Assembly: GCA_017590115.1 (NCBI GenBank)
Contig: JAGGNK010006448.1
Span: 5,253,595 to 5,317,594, forward strand
Source: Montifringilla adamsi
Taxonomy: Eukaryota > Chordata > Aves > Passeriformes > Passeridae
Direction: 5' to 3'
DNA: 64,000 bases
Positions 50,266 through 61,285 of the stretch are shown here, in pieces; position 1 is the stretch's first letter, and each line of letters begins with the position of its first letter. A program made the translations under genes and the position numbers. The notes under the pieces were generated by a model. That model saw only the letters and a program-made list of their open reading frames with translations, had not been told where the DNA came from and searched no databases.

Positions 50266-51969
50266 AAAACCAGTTTCAGATTCCTACAACTACATTCCTT
50301 CCTCAGAGAGGAAAGAAGGTTAGAGCCCATGCTTACAAGCACTGTTCATATTGGAAAGAGTCAAAGTTTTGATGGAAATACAGGAAAAAATTCATCCAAA
50401 GATATGCTTATTCCTGTGTCAATGATTCCTACAAGCTGAAAAAGCATTCTAAGAGGCAGACTTTCTCTTGCTGAAACTCTCACAGCTTCTCTTCCTGCTG
50501 AATTTGAGTTTCATTTAGTACCTAGGCCTAGCAAAATGCTGGTTTACGTAGATATTCTTTCTTGATCTTCAGGAGGTGTTTTTCTTGCTGCAATCCTGAA
50601 CTGCTGATGCATTTCATGGGCTCTTTCTCTGCAACCATTTCTTCTGGATCACCAGGTGATTCACAGTCCTCTCTGTGACTGTAAAGTTTAAGTCTGACCT
50701 CCATGAGGCTTACTTGATCAAAGTGATTTTGTCTTTCAGGCACTGAATAAAAGCAGATCAGGACTTTCTATTTCCAGAGTTCACTAAGATCTTTCATTGA
50801 TATGTGAATTTTTATCAGCCACAGTCCAGTTCTGAATATTGTCTATATTTCAGCAGGGTCAGGCTGATTTTTAGATCCAGAGTGGGAAGTATGTCAGTGA
50901 AGCAGTAGGAATTACCAGAAGCTGAAAGCTGTCAACAGAATGTGGCAGTATATATGGGGCACTGCAGATGTGTCAAGGACCATTACCAGCTGGTAGTAGA
51001 GGTGGAGGGGCTATTCTGAATAAACAGAGGAACTGTTACTGACAGTGGGAATAATTGTTATTTTTATTGATCCAGCAAAATGCTGGAGAAAAAGGTTTGT
51101 CTCAGATCTTGAGAAAAGAGCACTTAGGAAATAAAAAGCTAAGAACTCAGTGCTATATCTGGCTTCCTAGAAAAAAACTTTTGTTATATGTGAAGTTTAT
51201 TTGGAGAGAATTTTCCTGGTGAAATGTGCCAAATAACAGTTCTTTCTGCAATGTGTGTGAATTTGCCACCTTTGACTTTGTCTCCCCAATTTACATTGTA
51301 TCTCCATTATGTAGAACAGTAAACAGATGACAGTTCCTGTCTGCCTATAAAGTTCTGAAAATAATAGCTCAAAACAACTGTATCTCAAACATGTCTGAGA
51401 AAAAAAATGACAGAACTTTTACTCCACAGATGTTACTCCTGCCTTTAATGCACTGCTGCTCAGATGCAGAAGTGATGAGCACCACATAAAACCTTGCAGA
51501 GAATGCAGTTAGGATAATCTCAAGCGGAGTGCAACCCCATTCAGAAATGCCAAACAAAACCCATGCTCCATTTAGCCTCCAGTAAAACCCTTAGAATGTG
51601 ACTGAAGTGGAGCTTGAATGATAAACATGAAAGTCTTTTGGCTCTCTGTAGCAGACTGAATTTTACCCATGCTGATTCAATGACAGGCCTAGCCTATTGT
51701 CATTCATAGTGAAATGACTAATAATTTCTTCGTGACAGTTCCACTTGTAAATTGAAGTGTCTATCACTCAAAATGATAAAGAGCAAATCATAATCAGTGA
51801 TGTATTTCCACATAAAGAATATACGTTTTAACTTGGCTATATTCTTTATTTTATGGCTGTGAAGAAAAGCCGTTTTATACACAATAGTGCCATGACTGCC
51901 TGATATATTTTCATTTATTGTGATGTTGATCTTCATTGTTTTTTTACTCTGGCTAATACTGAGAACAAT
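50266..51969. other. Unannotated background
   Basis: A 71-codon minus-strand frame at 50528-50743 has a charged, protein-like composition and an acceptor-like CAG just upstream, but no family is recognised. The rest of the interval shows nothing. Confidence 0.5.
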
Positions 51970-52012
51970 TAAAAACAAAACAAAAAAACCCCAACAAAAC
52001 AAAACAAAAAAG
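51970..52012 (+). repeat. CAAAA-rich simple repeat
   Basis: Imperfect repeats of ACAAA and CAAAA units. The 120-codon minus frame at 51718-52080 crosses it, and the repeat supplies its phenylalanine/valine/leucine-rich run. Confidence 0.88.
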
Positions 52013-53257
52013 AAGACAGAGAAAACCTTGAAAATAAAGCATCTATACTTCTGGTGATTTTGACAACCTTGACAAATCACAATGAGAAAAGATAAATTAA
52101 ACTGTCATGCTGAAATTTGCCCAAGGAATAAGGAAGAAAATTCAGCGGGGAATAAGACTGTTTCTTTTCTCTTTCACTTGTTTTCATAAGACCAAACAGA
52201 ACATTGAGGACAACATACAAAATTAAGTATTCAAAAATACTTTCTCAGTGATCTTTTGCATGTGACTATATCCTGTTCTGGATTTTTGACCTATTTTTTA
52301 TGCTTTTGGTTCCAGCTAATGAAACAGTCAGTAACACAAATCAGAAAGCTTTAAAAGACCAATTAAACTTTAAATTATTTTACTGTTTTTGGTAACATAA
52401 TCTTACTTAATACCTGGAAATTTATTAATTAAAAAAAAAAAGTGAAGGTAAACAATGGAAATAGCTGAACATTGAAGCTGTACTCAGACCTATCAGGATC
52501 TTATTATAAACATTTTGAATATCTGTTTCTCATTTTAAGGATCAAAAGGAATATTTTTGTCACTTTAGGCATAATTAAAACCTATTAAAACAGATAAAGA
52601 TTTCAAATTTCTATTAAATTTTCAGAAGAACCATGTCATGAAGAACGCTGTATATTTGAATCTGACCAAATATTGCAGAAGGTAGTTATAGGTAAGCTGC
52701 CCATGACACGATTTGCTTCAGCAACAATTTTGACCATGGCTATGGCCTGTCTTACTTTTTACTTGAAGATCTAAAGAGCTGTTCTTCACAGTTATCTTTG
52801 CTTCAATTTTTATGTAGTTCCTTCTATTCTCACAGTATTTTAAATTTTTTTTAATTATTATTTTTATTCTTACTATTAAAAATAATAAATTAGAAAGCAA
52901 GAGTGAGGGGTTGGACTACAACTCTTATTAATTGTTTTTTAACATTTAGAGGGTATTTAGCACTCATTTCTGTTCCCATACAAAAACATATACTGTGTGT
53001 TTAAATACCTCTGGTTAACCTGCCTGTGCTTCAAGCTCTGTTAAAATGAGCACATAATTCCTGGTAGGTCCTACTTGGTACCTACAAGGTTTGTCTCAGA
53101 TAATGCCTGCCATCTTAAATGAAAATAGCTGCCTGGGTGTAGACAATTAAAGCCCAACTCTAAATCCATATGAGCTTAACTTTCTACAAAATGCTGGTGT
53201 AAGATAGTCTTCAACAACACCTTACAGGATGAACACAAGAATGGCAGAAAAAGAAGG
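52013..53257. other. Unannotated AT-rich background
   Basis: No gene or repeat recognised. Confidence 0.6.
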
Positions 53258-53614
53258 GTGACTAAGCAAGATACGAGGATCCCCCTCATATTGCAAGCAG
53301 ACAGCTTTCCATTTAAGCTTGTGAACATGAACTTTTTACTTTCGTATATGAGATATATGAGCATCTGGTTCAAGTTCCAATGGAAAGAGATATATGAGCA
53401 ATGGTTTATTGGGGTTCACTGTTATTTGTCTCTGCCCCGATACGGGAAAAGTGGTTCTGGGTGGCCACACTTTCACAGGATCATCCAGGGCATCCAGAGA
53501 GATGTCCTGGGTTCTAACAATCGTTCAAGTTCATTGCAATGGAAAAATGTGTTAGGGGGCACAGGACTCTATCTTAGTGAACATGGAGTCATTGGTTTTT
53601 GTAAAAGACCATAG
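53258..53614 (+). other. 118-codon open frame of unknown nature
   Basis: An uninterrupted frame ends about 95 bases upstream of an LTR-like segment on the same strand. If that segment were a 3' LTR, the frame could be decayed retroviral coding sequence, but no polypurine tract precedes the LTR and I recognise no retroviral or host motif. It contains a duplicated GAGATATATGAGCA (53350-53363 and 53387-53400), which adds repeated residues to the frame. Most likely chance, with a repeat-derived origin possible. Confidence 0.25.
53350..53400 (+). repeat. 14-bp direct duplication
   Basis: GAGATATATGAGCA is present at 53350-53363 and identically at 53387-53400. A local duplication or a remnant of an insertion-excision event. 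Confidence 0.85.
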
Positions 53615-53707
53615 ATAACAAAACAGATATAAAAGATTTCAGGATTTTTTACAATCTTCCTAGATTTTTATTTGTCTTCCTTAAGTCACTCAGTCATTCC
53701 CCAGAGT

Positions 53708-54035
53708 TGTGGAGACCCTGGGGAGCATCCCCTAGGTTAGGGAGACACAAGAAACGTCCCTCAAAAATCTTAAGACCCAATTGGCTCCTTCCCCTGTTTG
53801 TGCATCCCTGAGCCCCTCCCTCCCTATTCCCTGATTGGCCCTCATCTTTGTACTGCCCCAAAACCAGGGTCATTCCTGGCCCCTCGGCACAGAGAAACCT
53901 GGAGTCCTCCCGTTAATGTGCCTGGGACTCTGAACATCTTACCAGGTAGCTGAATTAAACATCTGTGGATGTTATGCCAGGGCCCTTTTTTCTTCCTTAC
54001 CTTGGACTTTACTAGCAGCTGTTCAGGCTGCAACA
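53708..54035 (+). mobile_element. LTR-like segment, plus strand
   Basis: This GC-richer block starts TGTGGAGACCCTGGGGAGCA and resembles, from memory, U3 sequence of avian class I endogenous retroviruses. It has an inverted CCAAT box (ATTGG at 53834-53838) and a C-rich promoter-like stretch (CCCCAAAACCAGGG), and an ATTAAA poly(A)-type signal at 53954-53959. It runs on to a possible CA end near 54035. No primer binding site or polypurine tract is convincing, so both borders and the family are tentative. The 98-codon minus frame here is not a gene. Confidence 0.55.
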
Positions 54036-55951
54036 CAGAGAGGCTTGGGGGGGAGAACAGGAAGACTAAAAGTGAAAAACCCATGGGCTGAGGTGAAGGC
54101 AGTTTTACAAGGAAAGCAAAAATTGCTTGTTCAAGCAAAGCAAAGTAAGGAATTAATTCACTATTGTTCAGTTAGTTTTCATTAAATGAGCCATCTATGA
54201 CTTCAGAATCAGAATTAATATACACCTGATATGACATCAAGGGCCTTGAAAACACAAAGAGAACACTACAGGGCTTGAGGCTATAAGAAGTTAGGAGTAG
54301 TTATTTGGTGTTCATTGAAGTAGTATAACCTTGCCAGGTGCTTAATTCCAGTGTTAGAGACATAAAGGGATTAAACCCCAGTTTTTCAAAACATGTAAAT
54401 ACCTGGTACTTTGTAAATTAGAGTGCAAGATGGTATGAGAGTAGTTAAAAACAAGGTGTAGAGTGGATTAGCAAGGATATGAAGGTGATTTCAAGGTGAT
54501 CTATGATTTAGGATGAAATATTGACATGGAAATCCTTTGTCTCCTAGGGATTTATGCTAATGACTAACCATACTTCCTTCCCTCCCTCCCTTCCTTCCAT
54601 TGTCAACTCCTTATTACTCTTTTGACAACCACTAAATAAAGAAGGCAACAAAGCATTGACTAAAAGTCCCATATCTGTACTCCTCTGAATGGCAAGAATA
54701 AAGAGAGAGGCAATCTTTTAAGGAATAAAACCAAAGGGAAAAAAAATCCACAAAATGCAGCTCATGTCAATTCATAATATACCTGGATAGGTGATGCATG
54801 AAACTAATGACAATATTACTAATAATGTTGCTACTAATAATATTGATATAGAACAAAGTAAGAATTGGTGATATTTCTAGGGAATTTCTTGCTATTATGA
54901 TGTTTTCTGATGAAAAGCAAGTCAAAAACTATGTAATTATATCCTGGATGGTAGTTATGCAGCTTCTAAAAATATTTTTAAAATTGTCAAGTCTTCATCT
55001 GACAAAAGATTCAAGGTATCTTTTATATTCTGGAAATACCAGTCAAGTTTTGGGTTTTGCACATTAATATTTCAGGACTGGAAGGTGGGGGGTGGGGAGG
55101 AATGGGGGGAAGTATGAAGAAGATGAAATGAGTAAGGTTTTTCTTCTCAAAATTCCATCCTGCTCTTCTTGTTACACCACAATGCACTTTAATAAAACAA
55201 GTACCATGAGTTGCTGATGGGAGTTACTGCATTGTTCTCCTAGTTACTTTTTGAGAGAATTGTATCTGGGTTGAATAAAGTGCTGTTTCATGTCTAGATC
55301 AATCAAAAACAAATATTCTCATTGCAGCTTTGAGAGAGGTAAAGCAGAACAAAACTATAAAGAATTCATGGCACACTTTTTGTTTTGCAAAACTTTGATA
55401 GACCTGAAGTTGTGAACCCAATTCAACTGTGCATGAAAAATATTTAAAATCTTCCTTAAATTAATTTTCTATCTCAAAAGATATGAAACAATTTAAAACT
55501 TACATTACTTAGTTCAAACTGAAAATACTCTTTAATGTCTTCTCTGATTTATAACTAAAATGTAGTATCCTTACTTCAAGCCAGAAATAAGATAAAAGAA
55601 AGGTGTTATTTTTTTACACAAGAAAATTAATATTCAAATTCAGAGAGAGAAAATATTTATCCAGCCATTCTACCTACACAGGTAGTAGATTAATAGAAAT
55701 TATTCATCACAAAGGTAGAATTAAAAAAAAAAATTTAAAAATGTAAACCACCCCAGTTAATTGAGATTTAGACTTTAATTGTGGCATTAATTATGGCATT
55801 CTGGGGATCTGAGCTTGTCTTCCCTCTGATTGTCACACTCACACCAGTGAAGAAGGAGCTTGGATAAAACTGAACAAGAACAGCAATACTGGAATCAGGA
55901 CTGACTCAAATGTGCAACATGCAACAATCCAATACCTTACCATTGCTCCTG
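54036..55951. other. Unannotated background
   Basis: A short pyrimidine tract of CTTCC/CCCT units lies at 54569-54599 and a G-rich stretch at 55084-55110. Otherwise this is AT-rich DNA with nothing recognised. Confidence 0.55.
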
Positions 55952-55981
55952 AAAGACTCTTATGGGAGACTAAGAGTCTTT
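55952..55981. repeat. Perfect 11-bp inverted repeat beside an LTR remnant
   Basis: AAAGACTCTTA at 55952-55962 is the exact reverse complement of TAAGAGTCTTT at 55971-55981, with an 8-base loop. It lies at the left border of the recognisable LTR sequence. Confidence 0.8.
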
Positions 55982-55984
55982 ACT

Positions 55985-56240
55985 TTACAGTGGATGGTGA
56001 GAAATTGTTTTGTGAATCACTTGGTTTTCCCTTTTTAGTATCATTAATAGTATCATTATTGGTATTATTATTAACTATTATTACTGTATTTTACTTTATT
56101 TTCAATTATTAAAGTCTTCTTATCTCACATTACAAATTTTACTTTTATTCTCCTCCCCATTCCCCAGGAGTGGGGAGGGAGACAGGGAGGTTGAGTGAGT
56201 GGCAGCGTGGAGCTTAATTTCCAGCTGGTCTTAAAATACA
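55985..56240 (+). mobile_element. ERVL-type LTR, 3' fragment
   Basis: The order of blocks matches the 3' half of a common avian ERVL-type LTR: GGTGAGAAATTGTTTTGTGA, an ATT-rich stretch, a poly(A)-type ATTAAA signal at 56108-56113 and CTTCTTATCTCA. Then come TCTCCTCCCCATTCCCCAGG, GAGTGAGTGGCAGCGTGGAG and CCAGCTGGTCTTAAAATACA, with a terminal CA at about 56240. The 5' half is missing or unrecognisable. No retroviral internal sequence adjoins, so this is a solo-LTR remnant. The 6.0 kb fragment is the matching 5' portion of the same LTR type but almost certainly a separate insertion. Confidence 0.82.
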
Positions 56241-57442
56241 GTCCGTCAAATCCATGTCTCTCTATTTTAGAGACAAGGATTTGGGAGGATGGTATCAAAA
56301 TTTTTACTTCTAGACTCTTTGATTTATAGGAAAATGTCAAAATTCTTTCAAGATTGAGCTGTACTTAATGACGCAAACATAATATGAGAAAGATAATGTC
56401 TGCATCTTAGACTGAATGCTTCTTCTTATTAAGAAATATGAAATAGCTTGTATCTGAAGTATCTTTGTATAAAATAATTTTCTTCACTTCTCTATAAGAA
56501 TTTCTAAGAAAATATCTCTGAAAGTATACTTTCATCCTTTTTCTTATAAATGAAATTTTAATAAAGTAGCCATAAACCAGCAATGTTATAAAAATATACA
56601 TTATAAGATTTGGCAAAATATAGCCAGCAAAATCATTGTTCATAATGCTTTTCTTTTCTTTCTTCTTTTTTTATAAATTATGACAGAAATTATGGCAAAA
56701 TTGTTTGGTGATTAATAAACCACTCCCTAAAGTCTTTTTTGAAATGAGAAGTGAAAGTAATTAAGGATGATGTCCTCTGAAGACAGCACTGACAGCAAAA
56801 AATCCATTAACAGAATATAAAAGGACTAACAACTAATGCATTTTTTTTCATGTTTTTGCAGGTTATGAAGAAAGTTGAAAGTATTGCTTTACAATTACGT
56901 GAAATTATGTTTGATTATTTTTTTTAACCTTGTGATTTTTTTTTGAGTAAACTGTGGATAGATCTAGAGATAAGATTTAAATGAAGCTTCAACTATAACT
57001 GGTTGCTAAACTTCTCTGTAATCTTTTGATCAATTAAAATATTCTAAATTCCCCAGTATAACCTCGCAGTGTTGGAATTTTTAGACTTTATGCAAACAAA
57101 AGTCATACTTAGTAGCTGAAATTCATATTGGTATTTCAAAACAAATCATGTGTTTAATGCAAATTGCTGACATTTGGTGTGAAGTCATGTTGTTTTTTGG
57201 TCAGAATATGTCACATTGTGTCATGTCACAAACTGTCCTGAATGGTACTACTGTAACAGGCCATGACAAACCAATGAGACATACATAAAGAAATGAAGTA
57301 TTTTTAAGACTATTTTTGCAATCACTGGAATCACAAGCATCAAGTTTGAATATTACACTTCAAACAGATGAGTGTAATTTTAGCTGCATTTGTGCCTAAC
57401 TATCAAGTTAAATCTCCTTTCTTTATACAGAATTATCCTTCA
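56241..57442. other. Unannotated AT-rich background
   Basis: No gene or repeat recognised. T runs near 56825 and 56918-56944 are simple low-complexity sequence. Confidence 0.6.
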
Positions 57443-57488
57443 TGTATGTGCAGGTATAGGTATATAAATGCATGTGTATGTATATAAA
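57443..57488 (+). repeat. Degenerate GT/TA simple repeat
   Basis: Irregular GTATGT and ATATAA units in tandem. Minus frames through it show YTYTC-type residues and are artefacts. Confidence 0.75.
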
Positions 57489-58494
57489 TTTTGGTCTGTG
57501 TAACTTGTGAATCTAAACGTGGTAGCAAGGTGCCCCCACTCTGTCCCTGCATCAGTGTTAAAAAACACTGCTAATGAGTTAATTCTAAGGGATAGAGTTA
57601 TGGCCATAGCAGACCTGCTGTGTGATGGTGCATTTAATCCCATGTTTGGTGTACTGTCCTGTGGTCTTCATTATTTCTTCTTAGGGACAAGGACAAAAGG
57701 AATTATTTAAAAGCTTCCTTTCTGCCGCAAGTAAGTGACAGTTACTATACTGTTCTACCCTGCAGGGAATATTTTAAAGAGAATGACTGTCACACTCACG
57801 ATAATTTATCTAAGAAGGTTGGTCAGGAGTTCTGATCAGCCTGTAACAAGTGTTTTGGTGGTTTTCAGCAGAATTGACACAAGAAAATTTTTTAAAAAAT
57901 ATGCATTTTCATGGGTATCCAAGGAAATATTGCTTCAGAAAAATTAATGAAGACTATGAAAGACTTTAAAAATTTAGATTCTCTCGAGAGTGTACTTCAC
58001 AAGTGGGAGTTTTTGATCTGCCTCTTCTCAAGTGTCACAATTTCAAACCCTAACAGGAAGAAAATGTTTTCTTATAACATTGTCAGAAGCCAGCACATTA
58101 ACTATGTCCGAGCCAATTAGCTCTTTCCCAGACAAATCTGCTTTAGAAGGAAATATCTGAAAGCCTTGGAGACATGAGAAGCTGTATCTGTACACCTCAG
58201 GGTCCCTGATTGCCTTTGGCTTTCATATATTTAATATAATAGACATATTCAGTGGAATCCCATCATTATTTTTAATTAATTACCATATAATTTATTTATC
58301 AAAATCAAAACTGCTATCATCTTGGCTCTTTTTTAATTTATTGTAGACTCTTTCCATAGAAAAGAACAGAATTTCTAAAAGTTAGACACTAATAATTATG
58401 CAAATTATAGTAAATACTGTTTGGTTTCAGTGCACCTGCATCAGGCTGATGGTTGTAACTCAGTTTAGTGCAGTGGATGAGACTCTAAACTTTA
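57489..58494. other. Unannotated background
   Basis: 57500-57730 is slightly less AT-rich and ends in CAAGTAAGT, which looks like a splice donor, but no open frame spans it. No gene is supported. Confidence 0.5.
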
Positions 58495-58710
58495 AACTGT
58501 GAGGGAAGTGAGGCACTAGAATAGTTTGCCCAGAGCAATGGTGGATGCCCCATTCCTTAAAGTGTTCCAGGCCAAGCTGGACAGGGGTCTGATAAACTTG
58601 GTCTAGTGGAAGGTGCCCCTGGCCATGGCAGGGGGGTTAGAACTAGATGATCTTTAATATCTTCTTCAAACCATACCATCCTATGACTTTATGATTCTAT
58701 AAATAGAAAG
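58495..58710 (+). mobile_element. CR1 LINE 3' end, plus strand
   Basis: The CR1 tail is clear: AATAGTTTGCCCAGAGCAAT, GGTGGATGCCCCATTCCTTA, GGCCAAGCTGGACAGGGGTC, TTGGTCTAGTGGAAGGTGCC, AGAACTAGATGATCTTTAAT and the terminal CATCCTATGACTTTATGATT. A 5'-truncated copy of about 215 bases. Confidence 0.93.
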
Positions 58711-59334
58711 TAGTTTAAGTATACTCAAGTATGACTCTGTAGAGTGTTGTTTACTTTTTTTCTCTTTTCAAGTTATACTCCATGTATAATGCATAGATAA
58801 GATCAGAAATAAATTGCAGCCCTAGATTTAAAACCATAATTTTCTGTTGGCATATATGCACACAGTGATCTAATAGTTCTTGATCTTGCAGCTAGATCTC
58901 CAGAAATCTTGACTTTAGCTGGTAAAGAACAGCATTTAGCCAACAAATATAAATAACTGATAACATCACAATACCATTAGACAAATGCCTTGAAGATAAA
59001 CACTGACTAATGTAATCCACACCATCTAGGGAATCAAGCACATTCTTGATTCCTGAGTCAGAAGTTTTCTGCGTAAAATTTGTGATTTTCACCAAACCAG
59101 CATCATGCGTTTTGCTTCAGTGCCTGTAAGAAGGCCTTTGGGACTTATTAACCTTTATGGAAAAAGTCTTTTATAAGTTATTACCTGTTCTAGAGGGCTT
59201 TTTTTAGCTTCCTGTAAAATTTAATGGAGGATAGAAGTGCTATAAAATTCTACAGGAGATGTGACATCTTATAGGAGAACAACAATTCTCATTCAGTTCA
59301 CTTGATATAACTTCTACAGTATTACTTCCCTATA
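58711..59334. other. Unannotated spacer between convergent CR1 copies
   Basis: AT-rich DNA with nothing recognised. It separates two CR1 3' ends that face each other. Confidence 0.5.
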
Positions 59335-59540
59335 TCACAGTATCACAGGATCAATTAACTTGGAAAAAGACCTCTGACATCACTGAGTTCAACCTCTGAC
59401 TGAGCATCTCCTTGTCAACTAGGCCATGGCACTAAATTTCACATCTGCACTTTCCTTAAACCCCTCCAGGGATGGTGACTCCACCCACTCCCTCGGCAAC
59501 CAATTCCACTATGAAGTGAAATTTCCAACTCATTTATATT
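59335..59540 (-). mobile_element. CR1 LINE 3' end, minus strand
   Basis: The plus strand reads ATCACAGTATCACAGGATCA, AACTTGGAAAAAGACCTCTG, GAGTTCAACCTCTGACTGAG, CACTAAATTTCACATCTGCA, CTCCAGGGATGGTGACTCCA, CTCGGCAACCAATTCCACT. This is the antisense CR1 3' region including the tail end. It is of the 'gttggaaaagacct' variant, like the short copy at 36988, and distinct from the neighbouring plus-strand copies. Confidence 0.92.
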
Positions 59541-60974
59541 TTGTCCTTTTCAGTTTTGTTAATCTGTGTTTTATATGGCTGATGTATACATAATAACTCA
59601 TATTTTCTTGAAGCATGCAGATAATAATTATATCATATGCTTCTTAGTGCATTAGATTCCTTAAAAAACCCACCAGACATAGTTGTAGATGCTTTTATAT
59701 ATAAAGAAGATATAAATATTCCACACTTTTTAGGTTCAGTCATTTTTGTACACTGATTTCTTCCAAAAATTTTTAGTGAAAAATTAAGCTCTCTCAGCTG
59801 GTTTCCAATGCTCACTCTTTTTAAAGTGTAATAAGAGTAAGCTTAATAAGCTGACTCTGCATTTTTTTAATGATAATGTTTCAATGGGAAACAGTTTTAT
59901 TGAAAACCCTTTGTTCTAACTTGTTGTTAAATAATTCAATTGTTTTTCATTCAAATAAGTCAGATGAATGTCTGTACATGGTCAAGTACAACCATTGAAA
60001 GACATGTTCATAAGAGAATCCATGCTTTTCTCATGTACACCTGCTAAAGACAAATAAATTTTCTAGCATAAATTCAGGAGAATTAGGGGAAAACTGGAAA
60101 CAAGCTGTTTTGAAAATGTTTTAAAAGGTTTAAACTGAATTTCATATCATCACAATAGTTGAAGGTGAAGATGTGCATAAATTTTCCCATAAATGATAAA
60201 GTATTTTGGTAAATGTAATTTTATATTAACATTTCATATAGAATCAGAATTCAGGTTAAATTAAGATGTGCATGCTGCGATGCATGTTAGGCTAATCATC
60301 TTGAGGTCATTCTCTGTAAGGCTGGAGTTTAGGATCTCAAAGGGACTGCATTTGCTTCGGGGCAGATATTTCCTGTAGAGCACTCCCTAAGTCTTGATTC
60401 CCTATGCATCCACCTTAGACCAAAACTGCGTTACTCAGATAGCTATTGATGACGTTATACTAGGCACTTAAATTTTTTTTCAAAATAAACTTAGAATACA
60501 AAAATATCTGTAGTTCTTTCTATCGTATGTTTAGGGAATCGTTCATAAGTACATTGTCCCTGTAGCTCAAGTCTGTCATTGATGATCAAAGACTGGAAAG
60601 GGAGCTTTTTGCAGTTTGTCTGATAAACTTGGCAGTAAAGCCTGGAATTCCTCACCTGAAACAATATGAGGAACACAGGCTGTTTTTAAAAAAAACCTAG
60701 CCCATCTTTGAGCAAAGTGCCAGGCCCTGGAGATGCAAAAGAGAAGATGGAAAGAACGAAATTTGGAACAGATATTCAAGCTTGTCCATTTTAACATTAA
60801 CCACACTGAGCTGACAGACAAAAATGATGTCAAAGCAAGAGTGATATCTTAGCAACTGTTTTCAGAGATGTTTATTAGGATTAAAATGTTTGGAGAAGCC
60901 AATATTTTTTTATTTTCTTTAAAAGCTGCTTCCATCTTACTTTAAGAGCTGTGTCCTAACAATACTTAAGGGCT
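59541..60974. other. Unannotated AT-rich background
   Basis: No gene or repeat recognised. Minus frames at 60491-60833 have no known motif. Confidence 0.55.
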
Positions 60975-61285
60975 CAAAAGATAGTTGGGCAGACACTTTT
61001 TGCTGGTGTCTCTAGTGAGAAGACAAGGGGCAAGTTTTACATTGAAAGAGGGTAACCTTAGATTGCATATCAGGAATAATTTTTTTACAGTGAGGGACGT
61101 GAGGCAGGGGAACAGGTTGCCCAGAAGAGCTGTGGATGCCCCATCCCTGGAAATGTTCAAGGCCAGGCTGGATGGTGCCCTGAGTTACCTGACCTCGTGG
61201 AAGGTGTTTCTGGCCACTGCAAGGAAGTTGATACTTCGTGATGTTTAAGGTGCTTTCCAATGCAAACCATTCTATAATTCTATGT
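60975..61285 (+). mobile_element. CR1 LINE 3' end, plus strand
   Basis: CR1 blocks in order: GTGAGAAGACAAGGGGCAAG, TTGAAAGAGGGTAACCTTAG, GGGAACAGGTTGCCCAGAAG, CTGTGGATGCCCCATCCCTG, AAGGCCAGGCTGGATGGTGC, CCTCGTGGAAGGTGTTTCTG, AAGGTGCTTTCCAATGCAAA and the end CATTCTATAATTCTATG. By eye it is among the better preserved copies in the window. Frames at 60985-61248 (plus) and 61012-61260 (minus) lie within it and are not host genes. Confidence 0.95.

Noticed and set aside
53842..54138. 98-codon minus frame with prolines and leucines
   Set aside because: It lies antisense to the LTR-like segment and its flank.
57431..57730. Possible 300-base exon between TTTATACAG and CAAGTAAGT
   Set aside because: The visible frame stops before the donor and does not span the interval; such splice-like matches are common by chance.
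60985..61260. Opposing 82-87 codon frames
   Set aside because: Both lie in a CR1 3' end.
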